From RYN-230 sp963768945 (lineage in GTDB: Bacteria; Actinomycetota; Actinomycetes; Streptosporangiales; Streptosporangiaceae), in contig CAVYJW010000006.1 in assembly GCA_963768945.1 (NCBI GenBank), positions 930,001 through 994,000 on the forward strand: a stretch of 64,000 nt of DNA, in the 5' to 3' direction. The notes beneath the pieces are model-generated. The model ran no database searches. It saw only the letters and a list, made by a program, of their open reading frames with translations, and was not told the DNA's origin. Each line of letters opens with the position of its first letter. The first letter of the stretch is position 1. Shown one piece after another: positions 17,703 through 25,473 of the stretch. Made by a program: the position numbers and the translations under genes.

Positions 17703-18810
17703 GCGAGGCCTCGATACTCTTAGCCACGGCTAGCGCCTCGTTGATCGGCACCGCGAAGCCGGTGTAGTGCAGCGGACTGCCTGCCCCGGCCACGGTGATC
17801 CCGATGGCCTGGCCGGACAGGTTCACCAGTGGGCCACCCGTCTCCTGGCTGGGCAGTGACTGCAGGCTCGATTCGAGCAGCCCGGTCAGTCTCTTACCGC
17901 TGACCGTAGCGGTGCCGTGCTGGCTGGCGAGGTTCCCGAGATCGAGGGCGATCGTCCTGGTGATGCCGCTGCTGCCCACGGCGGTGACTGCTGCCCCCAC
18001 GGCGAAGTCCAGGGAATTCCCGATGGCCACGGTCTTGAATGCCGAGGAACCGCCCTCGATCTGGAGCAACGCCAGATCCTCAGCGGAATCGGCACCGAGC
18101 ATCTTGGCAGAGAATCGCCGCCCGGCCAGCACGGTCCGCACGCTCACGCGTCCCGCTCCGCGGAGGATTTGGTCACTGGTCAGTACCAGGCCAGAGGGGG
18201 TGAGCACTACGCCCACGCCTACGTTGGCCCCGGACGCGGACACGATGTGCACCAGCCCGGGCGCCGCCGACCGCACGATGTTCTCCTGGTTGTCCGCCCC
18301 GGTTCCGTCGTCGTCCTCCACGAACATCTTGTTGGCCCGCGGCGGGCTGGGAATCGCCGACGAGGCCTGCGCCGAGATGGACAGCCCGCCGACCGCAGCG
18401 AACGCCACGAAGGGTAGCCCGGCCACCACAGCGACCGCGCGGACCCCCACGGCCAGCCGGGAGCGTCCCTGCCACCAGGGCGGCTGCGGAGTCTCCGCCG
18501 TGGACTCGCCGACCGCCGCCGCAGGTTTCTCCTGAGAGACCGGCTCCGTCGCGGTCCCGGAGCCCGTCGCGGTCCCGGAGCCCGTCGCGGTCCCGGAGCC
18601 CGTCGCGGTCCCGGAGCCCGTCGCGGTCCGGGATGCGGGCGCGGTCCGGGTTGCGGGCGCGGGATCAGCTGATTCGGCCGGAACGGCCTGACCCGCCTCC
18701 GCTGCCTCGTTGATATCCGCGGCTGGGCCCGCTGCGTCTGCCGATGCCCCTTCCCGGGCGGCCGGGTCGCTGGGCTGGGGCCGGCCTTGCTCGTTGCTTT
18801 TGTCCTTCAT
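17695..18810 (-). CDS. HtrA/DegP-like membrane protein with degenerate catalytic triad
   Basis: A 371-residue protein: acidic, low-complexity cytoplasmic N-terminus with a GSGTAT repeat block (about 64-88), one membrane helix (about 118-145), and an extracellular chymotrypsin-fold domain (about 175-371). No PDZ domain follows. The fold is recognisable by GVVLTPSGLVLTSDQIL, AEDLALLQI and SQETGGPLVNLSGQAIGI. Compared with HtrA proteases (TNNHV, DLAVL, GNSGGPL) the His is Gln214 and the Ser is Thr324, while the Asp (D245) remains. It is therefore expected to be a pseudoprotease, perhaps a binding or sensor domain. It is coupled to the small membrane gene downstream. Confidence 0.85.
   Translation of the reverse strand: MKDKSNEQGRPQPSDPAAREGASADAAGPAADINEAAEAGQAVPAESADPAPATRTAPASRTATGSGTATGSGTATGSGTATGSGTATEPVSQEKPAAAVGESTAETPQPPWWQGRSRLAVGVRAVAVVAGLPFVAFAAVGGLSISAQASSAIPSPPRANKMFVEDDDGTGADNQENIVRSAAPGLVHIVSASGANVGVGVVLTPSGLVLTSDQILRGAGRVSVRTVLAGRRFSAKMLGADSAEDLALLQIEGGSSAFKTVAIGNSLDFAVGAAVTAVGSSGITRTIALDLGNLASQHGTATVSGKRLTGLLESSLQSLPSQETGGPLVNLSGQAIGITVAGAGSPLHYTGFAVPINEALAVAKSIEASHA
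18548..18630 (-). repeat. 18-bp coding tandem repeats in HtrA-like protein
   Basis: Four and a half copies of GTCGCGGTCCCGGAGCCC (plus-strand reading) encode the GSGTAT repeats of the cytoplasmic N-terminus; copy-number change would keep the frame. Confidence 0.9.
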
Positions 18811-18831
18811 CTCCCTGCTCCCTGCGGATGG

Positions 18832-18868
18832 GTGCGGTGGCTTCCAGGGGCCCTGGAAGCCACCGCAC
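18832..18868. terminator. Perfect 18-bp palindrome between exported protein gene and HtrA-like gene
   Basis: Arms GTGCGGTGGCTTCCAGGG (18832-18849) and its exact complement (18851-18868), with a single base between them. It lies after the stop of the exported-protein gene and 22 bases before the HtrA-like start, so it probably ends the former transcript; it could instead be an operator. Confidence 0.6.
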
Positions 18869-18901
18869 CTGGGGAATTACCCGACCATCCCGCGAGGACG
18901 G

Positions 18902-20695
18902 TTACATTCCGGACGGGTTCATCATCCTGTGGTGCCTACGGCCCATCCGCTGCCCGGGCGCGGGCATCACCGTGCCCGTCGCGCCGGATCCCGCAGCGGT
19001 CGTGGCAGCAGTCGCCGTCTGATGTGCGGTGTTGAAGGTCGCGGCGGTAGCAGCCCCGTTTCCGTCGAGGGTGACGGTCACCGGGTTCTGCAGCCCGAAG
19101 TTCTGGCAATTCAGGTTGGTGAACGACATGTTCAGCCGGTTAGCCATGAACGTCAGCAGGTTGTCGCCCACCGCCGCCACCGGTGAGGTGTCGGTGGCCA
19201 GCAGGGCCTGGTTGTTCGCCAGGAACGGGGTCTGGATGTTGACCATGTTCTGGCAGAAGTTCGCCGGGCTGCTTGTGGTGTTGTTCGCCGCGGAGACGGG
19301 CGCCTGGCCGAGGTTCTCCCGGTACAGGTTGGTCTTCGCCGCGCTGAACGCGTCGTTGACCAGCACCATCTCATCGTTCTCCGGCACGAGGGCGACGGGC
19401 GCGGCCTGGTTCTGCGCGGAGATCTCATCGAGGGCCTGCGAGGTGCCGAGCGTCCCGCCATTCGACAGGTCCGGCGCCTCGAACGGCGTGCAGCCGATCG
19501 TCGGGTCGAGGAACGAGTCGAGCAGCTTGTTGTCACTCCCGTTGACGATCGGGGTCGCATTGGTCAGGGCGGCCTCATTGGTCGCGTTGTCCTGCGCGGT
19601 CTCGCCGTTCGCGGTGAGCAGGTATGTCGTGGTCACGTTGTCGCTGGGGTCCTGGTCAACCACATCGAAGTTGCGCGTGGTCAGGCACGGCTGGCCTGTC
19701 TTCGTCGCGGTGCCCAGTGGTGGGATGACAAGCCTGCCGGCCGCCTTGGCCCGGGCCACGGCGCGGAAGAACTGGGTGCCGTTGCAGAACGAGACCTGCC
19801 CGAAGATCGACCCGCCGAGCCCGTTCACGCACCGGCCCTGAGCCAGCGCGTTCGGCGTGGCGCCCACCTGAGTGAGGTTCGTGCCGTTGAAGCCGAAGTC
19901 GATGGTGACGATCGCGTTGGCCGGCAGCGTCGGCACGACCGGCGTGGCCGCGGGGGTGGTGCCCTGTGTGATGACCAGAGGCTCGTACACACTTAGGGCC
20001 CCGGTGGCCGGGTTCAGGATCGTGGCCTGCACGAACGCGCCCAGGTTGGCGTTGTTGACCATGTTGCAGCCAGACGCCGCAGGAGTCGCGCCGTCCGTCC
20101 CAGTCAGCTGGAACGGCGTGGCCAGGCCCTGCGCGGTCAGCGGGTTCGCCGGCACGATGATGTCGCAGGACACGTTGGCCGCGGCGGCGGCCGCGGTCGC
20201 CGCCGGCGTCGGCGTGGTGGTCGCGGTCGAGGTCGGACAGATCGTCGGCGTGGCCGGCGCGGTTGCCGGCGCCGTCGCGCCCGTGGTCGCCGCGGTGGTT
20301 GCGGTTGCCGCGCCTGCAGTTGCCGCGCCCGTGGTTGCCGCGCCCGTGGTTGCCGCGGCGGTCGCGACCGGCATGGCCGCGGTCCCGCTCGGGGTGGGCG
20401 CCACGGTCGCGGCGGTGCTGCTCGGCGTGGCGGCGGCCGCGGTGGTCCCGGCCGCCGCGGTGGTCCCGGCCGCCGCGGTGGTCCCGGCCGCCGTGCCGGT
20501 CGCCGACGGCGTGGCGCAGGTCCCGGCCACGCTGGCCGCGTTGCTCGCGCCGAACACGCTGCCCATGTTCGGAATGAGCAACGCCCCGCCGACCCCGCCC
20601 ACCACGGCCACGGCCCCGACTATCGCAAGGAGCCGGGTCCGCGACCGCGGCTCAAACTTGCGATCATGACTAAAGACTCTTCTTCTGTACGACAC
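18902..20695 (-). CDS. Large exported Ala/Thr-rich protein of unknown function
   Basis: A 597-residue protein not recognised as any family. After a basic start (SYRRRVFSHDRKFEPRSRTR) comes one hydrophobic helix (about 23-42), so it is secreted or anchored. Residues about 60-175 are almost only Ala/Thr/Pro with repeated TTAAAG and TTGAA units. The remaining about 400 residues look globular and extracellular: Asn/Thr-rich, with about ten cysteines that could form disulfides. The tail is Met/His/Arg-rich (GQRMGRRHHRMMNPSGM) and might bind metal. GTG 20695 has AAGGGA eight bases upstream. It is upstream of the HtrA-like pair on the same strand but separated by a strong palindrome. Confidence 0.7.
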   Translation of the reverse strand: MSYRRRVFSHDRKFEPRSRTRLLAIVGAVAVVGGVGGALLIPNMGSVFGASNAASVAGTCATPSATGTAAGTTAAAGTTAAAGTTAAAATPSSTAATVAPTPSGTAAMPVATAAATTGAATTGAATAGAATATTAATTGATAPATAPATPTICPTSTATTTPTPAATAAAAAANVSCDIIVPANPLTAQGLATPFQLTGTDGATPAASGCNMVNNANLGAFVQATILNPATGALSVYEPLVITQGTTPAATPVVPTLPANAIVTIDFGFNGTNLTQVGATPNALAQGRCVNGLGGSIFGQVSFCNGTQFFRAVARAKAAGRLVIPPLGTATKTGQPCLTTRNFDVVDQDPSDNVTTTYLLTANGETAQDNATNEAALTNATPIVNGSDNKLLDSFLDPTIGCTPFEAPDLSNGGTLGTSQALDEISAQNQAAPVALVPENDEMVLVNDAFSAAKTNLYRENLGQAPVSAANNTTSSPANFCQNMVNIQTPFLANNQALLATDTSPVAAVGDNLLTFMANRLNMSFTNLNCQNFGLQNPVTVTLDGNGAATAATFNTAHQTATAATTAAGSGATGTVMPAPGQRMGRRHHRMMNPSGM

Positions 20696-21125
20696 GACAC
20701 CGTTCCCTTTTGGTCGGGTATTGCTCCCGGGCGATTACAGTAGTCCTGCCGTTGTGCCAAGTGACGCAGAATCAAGATTTTTTTAGATTTGCCCCGCATC
20801 GCCGTCGCCACGAGCTCCGGCTTAGGTGTTATCCCCGCAGCTCAGAGCCATGTTGATCAAAGCTGGAGGGTGATCTGTCCGGGCATTAACTAGTGACCGT
20901 AATAACTTCGTAAGAAATGGCGGCCACGAGGCCCCTCAACGCCCGGCACACGCAGATAACGCCAGTGTAAAGAATAGTGCGATAGGCAACGCGAGGAAGG
21001 CTACTCCCGGGGCGCTGTGCGCGCGGGGGCCGCCGACTCCATCGTCTCGTGTTCACTCGCGTACCCGTACGGCGCCGACCCCCAGTTCAAGCCCCTCGCC
21101 CAACTCGGTCGCGCCGGCCCAGGGG

Positions 21126-21198
21126 CACGTTTCACGCGGAACGTGCGCGCAAACCGGTTGATACCGGGCATCGTCGCGCACGTCCCGCGTGAAACGTG
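21126..21198. repeat. 24-bp inverted repeat with 25-base loop
   Basis: Arms 21126-21149 and 21175-21198 are complementary at 23 of 24 positions. Each arm contains a GTTTCACG/CGTGAAAC element, like a ParB half-site, but the halves are not joined as in parS. The loop itself has ACCGG/CCGGT. It is not next to the end of any gene. Confidence 0.85.
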
Positions 21199-21259
21199 GG
21201 CGGCAGCCATGATCAATGTGACTCATGATGCTGATGGGGCACCTGCCTTCGCAGGGCGC

Positions 21260-21404
21260 CGCCTCGCGGGACACCCGCTCGCGCGGGCACCGCCTCGCGG
21301 GACACCCGCTCGCGCGGGCACCGCCTCGCAGGGCACCCCCTCGCGCGGGCACCCGCCTCGCAGGGCACCCCCCTCGCGCGGGCACCCGCCTCGCAGGGCG
21401 CACT
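21260..21404. repeat. 31-33 bp tandem repeats, four to five copies
   Basis: Direct head-to-tail copies begin at 21260, 21291, 21322, 21353 and (partial) 21386, each containing CGCCTCGCRGGRCACCC and CTCGCGCGGGCAC. There are no unique spacers, so it is not a CRISPR array. Confidence 0.85.
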
Positions 21405-21445
21405 GCCGCCACGCCCACTCCCGCCCGGGGCGGCGGGAGCACGGC

Positions 21446-21470
21446 GGACGGTTTTCGTTGCGGAGAATTT
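21446..21470. repeat. 25-base dispersed repeat, copy 2
   Basis: Exact 25-base match to 4688-4712 (core CGGTTTTCGTTGCGGAGAA), located just before the GH1 remnant. Confidence 0.75.
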
Positions 21471-21503
21471 TGAGGGGTTGCCCGGTGGCCGGCCGGGCTA
21501 CTT

Positions 21504-21740
21504 GACCGAGCCTGCGTCGCGTACCTGAGCGCCCACTTCGGCGAGACGCTGGCCGCGATCGGGGCCGGGGTGGACGTGCGCGGCTACTTCGTCTGGTCGC
21601 TGCTGGACAACTTCGAGTGGGCCGACGGGTACAGCCGGCGGTTCGGCCTCGTCTGGGTGGACTTCGGCACCCAGGCCCGCATCCCCAAGACGAGCGCCCA
21701 CTGGTACGCCCAGCTCATCGCGGACCAGCCGGCTTGCTAG
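21504..21740 (+). pseudogene. GH1 beta-glucosidase C-terminal remnant
   Basis: Open to the stop TAG at 21738-21740 but with no start codon or N-terminal part. The 78 residues match the end of glycoside hydrolase family 1 enzymes: YLSAHF, then GVDVRGYFVWSLLDNFEWA, GYSRRFGLVWVDF, and RIPKTSAHWYAQLI. The WSLLDNFEW segment lines the sugar site in this family. Both catalytic glutamates would lie in the missing part. Sequence before 21504 does not continue the match, so the gene was cut there. The preserved frame suggests that the deletion is not very old. Confidence 0.85.
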
Positions 21741-21831
21741 CCAGGCTCCCGGGCAACAGACCGCCACCCCCGCTGGCTCGCCCGGAGGAGGTGGCGGCCA
21801 CCGAGGGCGGCGAGGGGCTGACCGGCGCGGT

Positions 21832-22443
21832 TCAGGACATTCTGAGGCTGCCGATGCTGAGCGACCCGTCCGCGGCCGCACCGTCGGGCGGGCCATCGTC
21901 CGGCGACCCCGCGTCCAGCAGACCCTGCCGCTCCTCTTCCTCGCGGACGTACTCGGCCGGGTCCTTGTCCACCGGCCGGACCCCGGCGTAATGCTGGGCC
22001 TCGTACTTCACCAAGGCGACGCCCAGGTCGTGGCGGAGCTGCAGGCTGGCGAGCCGGCGGAAGTCGGTCAGGCCCTCCCGCTCCTCCTCGGCCATGTGAT
22101 CGCTGTTGGCCAGGTTGGCCGCGGTGACCCCCGCGTACCACTCGTCGCTGCCGACCGGGTGGCCCTGGGCGGACATGACCGCGTCGCGGATGTCGTTGTG
22201 GTCACCGATCGCGTCGAGGGTCTCGTCCTCCGTGGTCCCGCCGCGCCGGGCCTGGATACCGACCCTCAGCAGCGCAGGGTAGAAGATCTCCTCTTCCGCC
22301 GCGGCGTGCAGCTCGAGGAAGGCCGCCAGCCGGTCCCAGACCGCGCCCAGGGTTTCGGTGTCGGACCGGTCGACCTGCTCCAGGATCGCGAAGAGCCGGC
22401 GCTGCTCGTGATGGTCGTCGAGGATCAGCTGAGTGATGTCCAC
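21832..22443 (-). CDS. Hemerythrin-domain protein
   Basis: A 203-residue cytoplasmic protein with a di-iron four-helix bundle (about 1-140): DDHHEQRRLF, ELHAAAEEEIFYPAL, GDHNDIRDAV and NSDHMAEEE provide the expected His/Glu/Asp ligands. Such proteins bind oxygen, nitric oxide or sense redox state. The C-terminal about 60 residues are acidic and Gly/Pro-rich. It is transcribed divergently from the MEDS-ATPase gene, with about 257 bases between them, consistent with a shared stress context. Confidence 0.88.
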   Translation of the reverse strand: MDITQLILDDHHEQRRLFAILEQVDRSDTETLGAVWDRLAAFLELHAAAEEEIFYPALLRVGIQARRGGTTEDETLDAIGDHNDIRDAVMSAQGHPVGSDEWYAGVTAANLANSDHMAEEEREGLTDFRRLASLQLRHDLGVALVKYEAQHYAGVRPVDKDPAEYVREEEERQGLLDAGSPDDGPPDGAAADGSLSIGSLRMS

Positions 22444-22581
22444 CGGGTGCCCTCTTTCCGTGGTCCTGGATTCCTTTTCTCACCCTAGGTGACGGGCTGC
22501 TGGCCCCCCGGGGCCAGCAGGCGAGCGGATCGGCGAACCCCGGCCCAGCCTGCGCAGTCTGGTGCGTAGCCCCACCGGGAG

Positions 22582-22605
22582 GTTCATCCCGGGGCGCCAG
22601 GGTAC
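22582..22605 (+). promoter_or_regulatory. Possible SigB/SigF-type promoter
   Basis: GTTC (22582-22585), a 14-base spacer, and GGGTAC (22600-22605) resemble the GTTT-N14-17-GGGTA pattern of stress sigma factors in actinobacteria. It points toward the MEDS-ATPase gene about 95 bases downstream. Pattern match only. Confidence 0.35.
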
Positions 22606-22700
22606 CGTTATGGTGACCTGCCGCCCCGGTGCCCCCAGCCAACGCGGGTTTCAGGCCGGACGGTGTTCAGGTCCGCCGATGCGCTTAGCCGACTGGGACG

Positions 22701-23804
22701 ATGCGCTTTAGCCAACTGGAAAGACCCGTGTCTAGCGAATCTGGTACCTCCGCCCTCCGCACGCACCGTCACGTCGTGCAGTTCTACGACCGTGACGAAG
22801 AGCTGGCCGAGAGCGCGGGGGATTATCTCGCCGACGCGATCGCCGAGGGCGGCGCGGCGGTCATCGTGGCCGCCCCCGGGCGCTGGGCCAGCTTCGAGGC
22901 CCGCCTGGCCACCCGCGGCGCGGACGTCGCCGCAGCCCAGCGGAACGGCACCCTGGTCCGCCTCGACGCCGCCCGGCTGGCGGAGCAGCTGATCCGCGCG
23001 GGCCGGGCGGACCGGGCAGAGTTCGACGCCCAGATCCGCTCCGCGATCCTGGCCGCGGGTCAGGCACCGGGGCCGGTCCGCGTGTACGGCGAGATCGTCG
23101 CCCTGCTCTGGGCGGATGGTCACGTCAACGCCGCCCTCGAGCTGGAAGGCTTCTGGAACGAGCTGGGCCGTGAGATCCCGTTCTCCCTGTATTGCGGCTA
23201 CCCGCGGCAGACAGTCGAGAGCAGCCAGCGTGACGGCGCGATCAGTGAGATCTGCCGCCTGCACACCGCCGTGATCCGTGGCCCGGTGGGCGGCGAGGCG
23301 GCGGCCGACGGTCCCGTGGGCGGCGACCCCGTGGCCGCAGACCCCGTGGCCGGTGGGGCGGCGCTACCCGCCGGTAAAACCCGGCCCGCCAAACCCCCCG
23401 CGGCGGCCGAGCCCCTGGCCCGGCCCGCCTGGACCGAGGCCTCCCGCACGTTCGGCGGAACCCGCCAGGATCCCCGGGTGGCCCGGGCGTTCGTGCTCGA
23501 GATGCTCAGGCCGTGGCGGGAGGAGCAAGTGGCCGCGGACGCCGCGCTCGTGGTCACCGAACTAGCCACGAACGCGGTGCTGCACGCCGGCTCGCCTTTC
23601 AGCGTCAGCCTCGTCCTGTCCGCGGACGTGATCCGGATCAGTGTCGATGACCACGTCCCCCTCGGGCAGCCCGGCGGGCCCCACTGGCTGCCCGCCGTAC
23701 CCGGGCACGGCCTGGGCGTGGTCGCGGCTATGGCGGACCGCTGGGGCGTCGAGACGCAGGCCAGCGGGAAGTCCGTCTGGGCCGACCTGCCGTTGCCTGG
23801 CTAG
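22701..23804 (+). CDS. MEDS sensor domain protein with HATPase (anti-sigma-type) domain
   Basis: A 367-residue probable regulator. The N-terminal MEDS domain (about 20-190) shows HVVQFYDRDEELAESAGDYL, the YGEIVALLW motif and LYCGYP. An Ala/Pro linker with repeated GGDPVA-type units leads to a GHKL ATPase-like domain (about 250-365): VVTELATNAVLHAGSPF (N-box), ISVDDHVPLGQP, and GHGLGVVAAMADRWGVE. This arrangement is common in actinobacteria and thought to control sigma factors or other partners. Start given at ATG 22701; GTG 22728 with GGAAAG upstream is a fair alternative. Confidence 0.85.
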   Translation: MRFSQLERPVSSESGTSALRTHRHVVQFYDRDEELAESAGDYLADAIAEGGAAVIVAAPGRWASFEARLATRGADVAAAQRNGTLVRLDAARLAEQLIRAGRADRAEFDAQIRSAILAAGQAPGPVRVYGEIVALLWADGHVNAALELEGFWNELGREIPFSLYCGYPRQTVESSQRDGAISEICRLHTAVIRGPVGGEAAADGPVGGDPVAADPVAGGAALPAGKTRPAKPPAAAEPLARPAWTEASRTFGGTRQDPRVARAFVLEMLRPWREEQVAADAALVVTELATNAVLHAGSPFSVSLVLSADVIRISVDDHVPLGQPGGPHWLPAVPGHGLGVVAAMADRWGVETQASGKSVWADLPLPG

Positions 23805-23840
23805 CGGCATCAGGGTTGCCCAGCGGAACTGGGCCCGGCG

Positions 23841-23894
23841 GTTCATGATCAGACGATTGGTGTCGCTGGGGCGACACCGATGCCATGATCACGA
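23841..23894. repeat. Palindromic repeat element, copy 2
   Basis: Degenerate member of the family at 4541-4600 and 52776-52833: TCATGATCAGACGATTGGTG followed by TCGCTGGGGCGACACCGAT and a CATGATCACGAT arm. A flanking GTGACTGGAGGGGCTGGTG (23922-23940) matches that of copy 1. It lies between the convergent MEDS-ATPase and F420-oxidoreductase genes. Confidence 0.75.
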
Positions 23895-23968
23895 TCGGTG
23901 CGCTGGTACCAGCGGGATGAGTGTGACTGGAGGGGCTGGTGTGATTGTGTCCCCGGCCTGGGGCATGG

Positions 23969-24910
23969 TCAGAAGGCCGTGCTCAGGCTCCGCAGGAGGG
24001 CCCTAGTCTCGCGCCGGCTGCGGCCGGGGTCGTCGCCGACCGGGAAGATGATGGGCCACAGCTCGGTCACGCCCAGGCCGGCGAGCCGCCTGAGCTGCTT
24101 CTCGATCCCCGCCTCGGTTCCCGTGACGGCCAGGGCGCCCGGTGACGCGGCGCCCTCGCGCTCCAGCAGCCTGCGGTAGTTGTCGAACCCCGCGTACCGG
24201 GCGAACACCTCGTCGGCGGTCCGCTGCGCGGTCCCGGAATCAGCCTGGGGGCCGGGGGTGAGCGCGACCGGGAGCGCGGCCACCACCCGGGGTGCGCCCC
24301 GGCCCGCGGCGGCCCGCTGCAGCTGCGGGATGATCTCCTCCCCCAGCGTGCGCGGCCCGGCCAGCCAGGTCACGACCCCGTCCGCGAGTTCGCCCGCGGC
24401 CTGGACCATCAGCGGGGACAGCGCGCCGACCAGCACCGGCACCGCGCTGGTGCCTGGCACGGTGAAGCCCCCGTCCACCTGGTAGAAGCGGCCGCGGTGG
24501 CGGACGCTGCCGTCGCGCAGCAGCGGGACGAGCACCGAGAGGTAGTCGCGCATGTGCGCGGCAGGCTGCTGGTAGGCCAGCCCGTGCAGGTCCTCGATGA
24601 CCGGCCGGTGTGACACGCCCACGCCGAGCGTGAGCCGGCCGCCGCAGAACGCCTGCGCCGTCGCGGCCTGCTGGGCCAGCGCCAGCGGGTGCCGCGGGTA
24701 GGTCGGAACGATGCCCACCCCGAGGCCGATCCGGCTGGTCCGGGTGCCCGCCACGGCCAGCACGCCGAGCGCGTCGACGCCGCGGGAGAAATGGACCGTC
24801 CAGGCCGCCCCGAAGCCCTCGGCCTCGGCCGCCACCACGTCACCCACGATGTCCTGCGGGCGCATCGGCGTGCCGAGCACCTCACCCCCGGCCCCCATCG
24901 CGATCAGCAT
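23969..24910 (-). CDS. F420-dependent LLM-class oxidoreductase
   Basis: A 313-residue luciferase-like monooxygenase family protein (TIM barrel). Features include AEAEGFGAAWTVHFSRGVDA, GIVPTYPRHPLALAQQAATA, LTLGVGVSHRPVIEDLHGL and VLVGALSPLMVQAAGELADG; this subgroup uses coenzyme F420 rather than flavin. Start at ATG 24910 (MLIAMGAGGEV), since the 80-residue upstream extension is not family-like. The substrate is unknown. It is convergent with the MEDS-ATPase gene. Confidence 0.85.
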   Translation of the reverse strand: MLIAMGAGGEVLGTPMRPQDIVGDVVAAEAEGFGAAWTVHFSRGVDALGVLAVAGTRTSRIGLGVGIVPTYPRHPLALAQQAATAQAFCGGRLTLGVGVSHRPVIEDLHGLAYQQPAAHMRDYLSVLVPLLRDGSVRHRGRFYQVDGGFTVPGTSAVPVLVGALSPLMVQAAGELADGVVTWLAGPRTLGEEIIPQLQRAAAGRGAPRVVAALPVALTPGPQADSGTAQRTADEVFARYAGFDNYRRLLEREGAASPGALAVTGTEAGIEKQLRRLAGLGVTELWPIIFPVGDDPGRSRRETRALLRSLSTAF

Positions 24911-25130
24911 CCCAGCAGCATCCCGCCGCCCGGCACGGCCGGCCAAGGTCCCGCTAGGCCAAGCCGCCGTGCCCGGCTGGTCCGCAGGTGGTGAGCCAGG
25001 CCAGTCGCGGACCCTCCGATTGCCTTTCACCACGGGTTCGTGCGACCCTGGCAGGACTAAGCGAGCCTGGATCGGTCCGGACCATGTGCTCCCTCGCCGC
25101 TGACAGCCTGAATTGAAGGCGGTGAGCCCT

Positions 25131-25355
25131 ATGACCGACCGTGTGATCAACCACCCCGGCGGGACAGCAGTCCAGCGGCCTGGGCAACGACCTGCTGGCG
25201 TCCGTTCTGTGCTGTGCGTCTATTGCCGGACGGACAGATTCGTCTACTGGCCGTCGGCCCTGCGCCTGTCCTTGGCGGAGTGCCCGGGTTGCCAACGGCG
25301 CGAACCCGCGGGCCGGGACATCGCACCGCTGGACGGCGACTTGCGCCGAGGCTGA
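25131..25355 (+). CDS. Small zinc-ribbon-like protein
   Basis: Seventy-four residues with two Cys pairs, CVYC and CPGC, nineteen residues apart, typical of a small zinc ribbon. A GGTGAG element precedes ATG 25131. No family is recognised and the evidence is limited to the cysteine pattern and length; it may regulate or bind nucleic acid. Confidence 0.45.
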   Translation: MTDRVINHPGGTAVQRPGQRPAGVRSVLCVYCRTDRFVYWPSALRLSLAECPGCQRREPAGRDIAPLDGDLRRG

Positions 25356-25473
25356 CAGCCGAGGGCGCCGGCCGTCAGGTCACTGACGCCAGACTCATCC
25401 GGCGCGTGCCGTGTGGTGGGCAGCTGCGTCATGGTGCTGCGGTCAGTTCACCAGCGCAGGTGGGCTGCCGATC

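Larger units (their letters stand above)
20696..21503. other. 808-bp non-coding region with repeats
   Basis: No gene is supported. 20696-21000 is AT-richer and should hold the promoter of the exported-protein gene. The rest contains a near-perfect inverted repeat (21126-21198), a copy of a short dispersed motif (21208-21222), 31-bp tandem repeats (21260-21404) and the second copy of the 25-base repeat (21446-21470), leading into the GH1 remnant. Confidence 0.6.

Noticed and set aside
21126..21198. parS centromere sites
   Set aside because: The GTTTCACG-like halves are separated by about 50 bases instead of forming one 16-bp palindrome.
21260..21404. CRISPR array
   Set aside because: Repeats are directly adjacent with no unique spacers, and no cas gene is present.
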